This document shows positions 7,793-11,804 of a stretch of DNA of 11,804 nt, piece by piece. The first letter of the stretch is position 1. Every line of letters begins with the position of its first letter. The notes under the pieces are model-generated. The model ran no database searches and was not told the DNA's origin. It was given only the letters and a program-made list of their open reading frames with translations. Source of the DNA: Coemansia sp. RSA 922 (lineage: Eukaryota; Kickxellomycota; Kickxellomycetes; Kickxellales; Kickxellaceae); assembly GCA_027577415.1 (NCBI GenBank), contig JANBQS010000798.1:1-11804 (forward strand), written 5' to 3'. Position numbers and translations under genes: made by a program.

Positions 7793-8569
7793 ATGGCGCG
7801 CCGACCAACAGCGGAAGAGATCGACTATGCCAAGCGAGCAGCTAGGATGTTGCTCTTTCCAACGTCAGCTTGGGCCACAGGAATGGTTTTGTTTCATCGC
7901 TATTGCGACTACATATCTAATCAGCAACCGCCTGACGGAGACAACGATATAATTCCATCTCATTTATGTATTATGCTCTGTCTTTATCTTGCTGCCAAAG
8001 CAACAGAAGAACCACGTAAGCAGCGGGATATAATCAACGTTGGTTACAAGTTGGATAATCCCGAAAGCGAGTTTCTGCCTGTCGATGAAAGAATGTATGC
8101 ATTATGCAATACCATGACACAAGCCGAATTGGTACTTATTCGAGTCTTAGGATTTAACGTCAATGTTGATTTGCCACATAGCTGGATCGCGTCTATATTG
8201 TACGGTATGACATGGTGGGAACAAAAGGGCATACCTCCTGACGATACGGAATTGGTAGATATTCAAGTCAAAAATGTAGCCAGACTCGCGTGGCTCATAG
8301 CCGACAACGTCGTTATTGCTGGACTCGTGGATCGAGAGCCGGTACAGGCAATGGCCGCTGCGTGTATTCTAATCGCATTGCAAGCTGACGGAATACCTCT
8401 ACCAGCAAAAAATTTGACAGAGTGGGCGGACATCTGGGCACGATCTTCCGCATCACGAGTTGAACGTGTGCAACGACTTATCGAAGATAATGTAAATATT
8501 GACAGGTGCAAGCAAGAACGTGACTCCAGTATCAGATCCAACAGAGATTTATCTTACGATTCACAATGA
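7793..8569 (+). CDS. Cyclin Q-like cyclin (FAM58/CCNQ family), putative CDK10-type kinase partner
   Basis: The 258-residue product is a small cyclin close in length to animal cyclin Q. The N-terminal cyclin box (about 15-128) contains the cyclin Lys-Glu pair: K69 in LYLAAKATEE and E112 in QAELVLIRVLGF. RDIINV at 78-83, followed after about 25 residues by the QAEL-VLRVL-F helix, is the pattern I associate with cyclin Q, whose animal members activate CDK10. A second, less conserved box covers about 134-220 (HSWIASILYGM... VQAMAAACILIALQADGIPLP). The tail is short and polar. The start at 7793 has a good context (CACAATGG); seven upstream in-frame codons back to a TTG are unlikely to be used. Alternatives are other transcriptional cyclins (C, L, K), but the short length and RDIINV favour Q. 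The CDK partner is not in this window. The codons are more AT-rich than those of neighbouring genes. Confidence 0.8.
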   Translation: MARRPTAEEIDYAKRAARMLLFPTSAWATGMVLFHRYCDYISNQQPPDGDNDIIPSHLCIMLCLYLAAKATEEPRKQRDIINVGYKLDNPESEFLPVDERMYALCNTMTQAELVLIRVLGFNVNVDLPHSWIASILYGMTWWEQKGIPPDDTELVDIQVKNVARLAWLIADNVVIAGLVDREPVQAMAAACILIALQADGIPLPAKNLTEWADIWARSSASRVERVQRLIEDNVNIDRCKQERDSSIRSNRDLSYDSQ

Positions 8570-8573
8570 ATTG

Positions 8574-8579
8574 AATAAA
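8574..8579 (+). terminator. poly(A) signal AATAAA for cyclin Q
   Basis: AATAAA lies four bases after the cyclin Q stop, inside the 28-bp gap before the NFS1 stop codon on the other strand. Cleavage at the usual distance would fall within the NFS1 coding region, so the two convergent transcripts probably overlap. Confidence 0.6.
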
Positions 8580-8597
8580 ATATAAAATTTTCTTCGT

Positions 8598-9989
8598 CTA
8601 GTGCTGTGACCACTGAATAGTCTTGAGATCGATACCCTCTTGGAACATCTCCCACAGTGGGCTCATCTCACGCAGACGGTTGACATGTGCCTCGACATTA
8701 TCAACAACATAGTCGACCTCAGACTCTGTGGTGAACCGACCCAAGCCAAAGCGTATCGACGAGTGCGCCATATCATCCTCGGCACCTAGAGCCCTCAGCA
8801 CATACGACGGCTCAAGAGATGCCGATGTACACGCCGACCCGGACGAAAGTGCGACGTTCTTTAGCGCCATTAGTAGCGACTCACCCTCGACAAACGAGAA
8901 CGAAAGATTGACACAGCCGGGATACATATGCGCTGGGTCACCGTTGCGTACGACGTGCGTGACACGCGACTGGATCCCATCAATAAGGCGCTGAGCTAGC
9001 TTGGTGACATGAGTATAATCATACTCAAACTCACGGGCAGCCAGCTCCGCAGCCGCGCCAAGACCAACAACGAGAGGCGACGGCACAGTGCCGCTGCGCA
9101 GGCCGCGCTCTTGTCCACCGCCGGTAATAATGGGCTCTAGACGAACGCGAGGGCGACGACGCACATACAGTGCACCCACACCCTTTGGCCCGTAGAGCTT
9201 GTGGCCAGAGATGCTCATCAAATCAATGTTCATCGCATTAACATCGAGCGGGATCTTGCCAGCTGCCTGGGCTGCGTCAGTGTGGAAGAAAATGCGCCGC
9301 TCGCGGCACATTCTGCCAATCTCTGCAATGTCCTGCACCACACCAATCTCGTTATTGACTGTCATAATCGAGACAAGTGCCGTGGTCGGGCGCATAGCCT
9401 CCTTCAAGTCGTCCAGGCTGATGCGACCGCCCTTGCTCACGGGCAAGTAGGTAACCTCAAATCCTTCCTCTTGCAAGACACGGCACGAGTCCAGCACACA
9501 CTTGTGCTCCGTCTGAGCCGTGATAATATGGTTCTTCTTTCCTTTGTAGAACCGTGCCACGCCCTTGATCGCCGTGTTGTTTGCCTCAGTAGCGCCCGAG
9601 GTGAAAATGATCTCCTTTGGGTGCGCGCCAATCAAGCTGGCAATCTGTTCGCGTGCCTTGTCGACTGCTTGCTCCGTCTCCCAGCCGTACTTGTGTGTAC
9701 GTGAGTGCGGATTGCCGTAGCTCTCTGTCATGTAGGGCATCATGGCGTCGAGGACTCGTGGATCAAGTGGAGTGGTGGCCTGTGCATCGAGGTAAATAGG
9801 CATAGTGTTCTTCTCCAGCTCCGTACTGCCAGTAGGTTTGTTGTGGTTGGTGACTGCCTCTGCTGCTGTTGCACCCAGACGTGCGGTGGTCGACAGTCCA
9901 CGCGAGCGTGTTAAATTAGCTGCTGCTGTCACTCGACTGGTGTTAGCGGCAGCGCGGGAGCCGAGTGCGCGTAGAGTTCTGGAAAACAT
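8598..9989 (-). CDS. NFS1: Mitochondrial cysteine desulfurase NFS1 (class V aminotransferase fold)
   Basis: The 463-residue enzyme is a PLP-dependent desulfurase that converts cysteine to alanine and passes persulfide sulfur to the ISU scaffold for Fe-S clusters and to tRNA thiolation; in fungi it works with Isd11 and acyl carrier protein. Residues 1 to about 35 form an Arg/Ser/Ala-rich matrix presequence without acidic residues, with a likely cleavage area near SRGLSTTAR. The catalytic core opens at [16 protein letters not shown] (65-80). Visible key residues are H162 in TEHK, D238 and Q241 in HTDAAQA, the PLP lysine K264 in [14 protein letters not shown] at 298-301, and the persulfide cysteine C387 in [15 protein letters not shown]. 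The C-terminal IQWSQH, the conserved ISU-contacting tail, is intact. Length and ends match the family, and no introns are seen. It converges with the cyclin gene. Its upstream region has a TCACGTGA element and a CCAAT box. Confidence 0.98.
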   Translation of the reverse strand: MFSRTLRALGSRAAANTSRVTAAANLTRSRGLSTTARLGATAAEAVTNHNKPTGSTELEKNTMPIYLDAQATTPLDPRVLDAMMPYMTESYGNPHSRTHKYGWETEQAVDKAREQIASLIGAHPKEIIFTSGATEANNTAIKGVARFYKGKKNHIITAQTEHKCVLDSCRVLQEEGFEVTYLPVSKGGRISLDDLKEAMRPTTALVSIMTVNNEIGVVQDIAEIGRMCRERRIFFHTDAAQAAGKIPLDVNAMNIDLMSISGHKLYGPKGVGALYVRRRPRVRLEPIITGGGQERGLRSGTVPSPLVVGLGAAAELAAREFEYDYTHVTKLAQRLIDGIQSRVTHVVRNGDPAHMYPGCVNLSFSFVEGESLLMALKNVALSSGSACTSASLEPSYVLRALGAEDDMAHSSIRFGLGRFTTESEVDYVVDNVEAHVNRLREMSPLWEMFQEGIDLKTIQWSQH

Positions 9990-10110
9990 TGTGCGTATTC
10001 CTGAATCTGATCGGTACTAATAAAGAAATATAATTCGAAATTAAAAATATGCCAAGAGAGGACAAAAAAAATGTATTTTAAAAAAAAGCGGAAGATTGTA
10101 TCATTCGCGA

Positions 10111-10118
10111 TCACGTGA
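10111..10118. promoter_or_regulatory. TCACGTGA palindromic E-box (Cbf1/centromere-binding-factor type) upstream of NFS1
   Basis: The exact 8-bp palindrome TCACGTGA lies 122 bp upstream of the NFS1 start codon. In yeasts, RTCACRTG sites bind the bHLH factor Cbf1, which controls sulfur amino-acid metabolism; here the preceding base is A, fitting the R. Placement before a gene that uses cysteine as substrate makes a regulatory role plausible, but the factor in this organism is inferred. Confidence 0.5.
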
Positions 10119-10128
10119 ATTGTAGATG

Positions 10129-10133
10129 ATTGG
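10129..10133 (-). promoter_or_regulatory. CCAAT box upstream of NFS1
   Basis: ATTGG on the plus strand gives CCAAT in the NFS1 orientation, 140 bp before the start and 10 bp from the TCACGTGA palindrome. The HAP/CCAAT-binding complex controls many mitochondrial and iron-related genes in fungi, which fits NFS1. Motif evidence only. Confidence 0.4.
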
Positions 10134-10726
10134 TGCATCACTTGTAGTTCACAAATATGATGAGTCCTATCTTACAAATGGAATACAGGTAGCAAAAATT
10201 GACACAAGAGAAGCCCAAATCCCGCACTCTAGTGCAAATCAGGGCATATTGGCGCACTTGTTGCGATTTATTCACCAATGAATATGTGCCAAGTTGGTGA
10301 TACTATTTCTGCGTCTTTTCTTTTTTCCAAAAAATTTTGCCAGAGCACAATAGCTGAGAGTGGTGGTTATGCACACTAGAGGGCACAACAGTGGAGATAG
10401 ACTATTGTCCAAGGTTTGAAACGGTGGCTTTGCAGGTGCGCTCGAGGCAAAATCTGGTAGATTAGGGGAGTATGAAGAACAATGGCGGATATTTTGTATT
10501 TTGGCTCGGCATAGACAACCAGGAGGGGCAAAGGCGTGGCATCCGAAAGTAAACAATGTAATTGCAAGCATCAGGGGGTGTATGAGAGGGCCTTTCCCTT
10601 TTTGCGACTAACGAAATCTGGCATTGCCAAAATAACTGCAAAAAAGTTTGTTTGGTAAATAGCAAGCTATTTGTTGTTGTTTTGATCTGGTTTCTATTTT
10701 TCCAAAACCTGTGATGGCGCTAATGA

Positions 10727-10746
10727 TATAAATAGACCGGCCGGTC
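10727..10746 (+). promoter_or_regulatory. TATA box directly abutting a 12-bp perfect palindrome
   Basis: TATAAATA at 10727-10734 is a near-ideal TATA box and is followed without a gap by GACCGGCCGGTC at 10735-10746, a perfect palindrome with GC-rich core CCGGCCGG. A plus-strand start site would be expected near 10757. The palindrome could be bound by a dimeric factor. No protein gene of note follows, so the transcript, if any, may be non-coding. Confidence 0.4.
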
Positions 10747-10897
10747 AAGTTGTCGTGTTTCCAAGTGTTGTTATTATATGGAAGGGCTTCTGTTCTGCGT
10801 TTTCTTTTCAGCAAGCCGGACATGGACGCAGACATGATGTAGCACTGATGTTTTCAGGGGTGCCGCAATGCACAATGAATCAGGAAGGAAGGCGTGC

Positions 10898-10918
10898 ATG
10901 TCGACGTAGACATTTTTT
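10898..10918 (+). terminator. Small hairpin followed by six T
   Basis: ATGTC (10898-10902) pairs with GACAT (10909-10913) around a six-base loop and runs into T(6) at 10913-10918. An overlapping alternative pairing, ATGCAC (10868-10873) with GTGCAT (10894-10899), is also possible. Runs of T end RNA polymerase III transcripts. A five-pair stem can arise by chance, so this is weak. Confidence 0.25.
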
Positions 10919-11475
10919 GGTTATTGTCAAGAGTGCTGTGACAGGTTGAAGCCTCGGGAAATGGGAGAAATGGAGCGCGGGGTACTGGAAACACAAAATA
11001 AAGAATTCAAGCCAAATCAATGCCAGCTTAGACGCTCCTCTCAGCACTATTGAGAGGCAAAGTTGGCCGACTATTGTGTGGCAAAGTAAACAAAATAAAA
11101 TATAACTAATAGCGGCAATGTCAAACAAAGGTGTGAAGGTAAAGAGGGGCGGCGGCGGCGCCAGTTTTGGATATCACTCATACTCACTGGAATGGCAATT
11201 CCTGGTAGGTCAAAATAATAGACGCTGTGAGAAAGCCAGGCTGAGTGTCGCAGTATTATCCAAATACAGGCTCGTGCACAGGCCGAGCGCAGAGTCTCGA
11301 TTAGGTGCGGAAAAGAGTTCACATGGACAAGGAGGCCGAGCAGCTGTCGAGCCATCAGTTGCAATTATAGAAAGAGCGGTGTTTGATATCGCTTGCTTTC
11401 CCATGAGAGTGTAGAATAGACAGGTAGCGGATAGTTGGCTACGCAGAGCAACAAACAAAACGACTCAGCGAGGCG

Positions 11476-11802
11476 TCAGCTTGCAAGCCCAATTCGATTG
11501 GGGGGAAAGGTGCAGTCATTGGCAATCCAGAGTGGATCGTGTGCGAGTACATCACCCAAAGAGTGCTCATATCCTCCCATGTAAGATAAATTAAGTGCCC
11601 GCAGGAAGGAAGGCTTGTGCTGGATAGGTGTATTGTGGACACCAGATGCGGGTAGGTACATGAGCGGGTGCGGCAGGTCTGGGGAGGCGCTGAGGCTGCT
11701 GCGGTGGTGATAATGATGGTGGTGGTGGTGTCGGGTCGGAGGTGGGGGTAACCGGAAATTTTGCCATGAATGGAAGTAGGCGCGGCACAGATATCCTTCC
11801 GG
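11476..11802 (-). CDS. Possible C-terminal end of an unidentified protein, 5' end beyond window
   Basis: One minus-strand frame is open from the window edge to a TGA ending at 11476, giving 108 residues. It contains FRLPPPPTR, a histidine run (six His, Tyr, two His, residues 25-33) and a more ordinary C-terminal segment, LSYMGGYEHSLGDVLAHDP followed by LWIANDCTFPPNRIGLAS. Many codons end in C or G, as in the confident genes nearby. The other two minus frames are also open for 70-120 codons at this place, one of them Pro-rich, so frame choice is uncertain. I recognise no family. The gene would start, or have earlier exons, beyond base 11804. Confidence 0.42.
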   Translation of the reverse strand, partial: PEGYLCRAYFHSWQNFRLPPPPTRHHHHHHYHHRSSLSASPDLPHPLMYLPASGVHNTPIQHKPSFLRALNLSYMGGYEHSLGDVLAHDPLWIANDCTFPPNRIGLAS

Positions 11803-11804
11803 GG

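Larger units (their letters stand above)
10547..11092 (+). promoter_or_regulatory. Two AAGTAAACA forkhead-type elements
   Basis: AAGTAAACA occurs at 10547-10555 and 11084-11092; both sit in the identical 11-mer AAAGTAAACAA. The core GTAAACA matches the forkhead consensus. The same 9-mer occurs twice in reverse orientation near 3009 and 3094. No adjacent gene start makes the target clear. Confidence 0.3.
9990..11475. other. 1.5-kb region with no convincing protein gene
   Basis: All ORFs here are 99 codons or shorter, overlap one another on both strands and show no recognisable domains. The first ~150 bp are the NFS1 promoter and leader (minus strand). The middle contains a TATAAATA box joined to a 12-bp palindrome (10727-10746), a hairpin followed by six T at 10898-10918, and plus-strand AATAAA hexamers at 10997-11002 and 11094-11099, so a plus-strand non-coding transcript is possible. 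Two copies of an 11-base forkhead-type element occur at 10546 and 11083. The rest shows nothing I can name. Confidence 0.55.

Noticed and set aside
11118..11414. 98-codon plus-strand ORF starting MSNKGVKVKRGGGG
   Set aside because: It has no recognisable domain, overlaps equally long minus-strand ORFs, and its composition is not protein-like after the first 15 residues.
11718..11730. Short GGT repeat on the plus strand
   Set aside because: Only four units; it is explained by the histidine codons of the possible minus-strand gene and is not a notable microsatellite.

Overview
The window looks like nuclear DNA of a fungus. The TATA-binding protein fragment is almost identical over its length to what I recall of yeast TBP. 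The genes are short and mostly intronless. The one intron I can support is 104 nt, with a fungal-type GTAAGT donor and ACTAAC branch site. NFS1 carries a mitochondrial presequence. A cyclin Q (CDK10-partner type) gene and a full-length COP9 subunit 6 fit an early-diverging fungus, perhaps a Kickxellomycotina-like zygomycete. That placement is an inference; I have no direct marker for it.

Layout: 1-339 (+) is the 3' end of the TBP gene. 674-1903 (+) is COP9 signalosome subunit 6. 2050-2877 (+) is a two-RRM U1A/U2B''/SNF-type snRNP protein. 2878-4315 is a long pyrimidine-rich stretch with no convincing gene, probably promoter and leader. 4316-7311 (+) is a two-exon gene for a 963-aa, mostly disordered, basic and Ser/Pro-rich protein that I cannot assign. 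7312-7792 is an AT-rich intergenic region. 7793-8569 (+) is a cyclin Q-like cyclin, and it converges on the mitochondrial cysteine desulfurase NFS1 at 8598-9989 (-), with only 28 bp between their stop codons. 9990-11475 has no convincing protein gene but holds NFS1 promoter motifs and a possible small non-coding transcription unit. 11476-11802 (-) is a possible 3' end of a further gene that runs off the window.

The genes are housekeeping functions: basal transcription (TBP), splicing (U1A/U2B''), cullin deneddylation (CSN6), kinase regulation (cyclin Q) and Fe-S cluster/tRNA thiolation sulfur supply (NFS1). Nothing suggests an operon, mobile element, CRISPR array or gene cluster with one joint function. 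I did not find a clear undescribed system. The best candidates for follow-up are the 963-aa protein with repeated acidic T-E-T-D type motifs, its 46-nt coding first exon and unusually long leader, and the TATA/palindrome/hairpin-T-run arrangement at 10727-10918.
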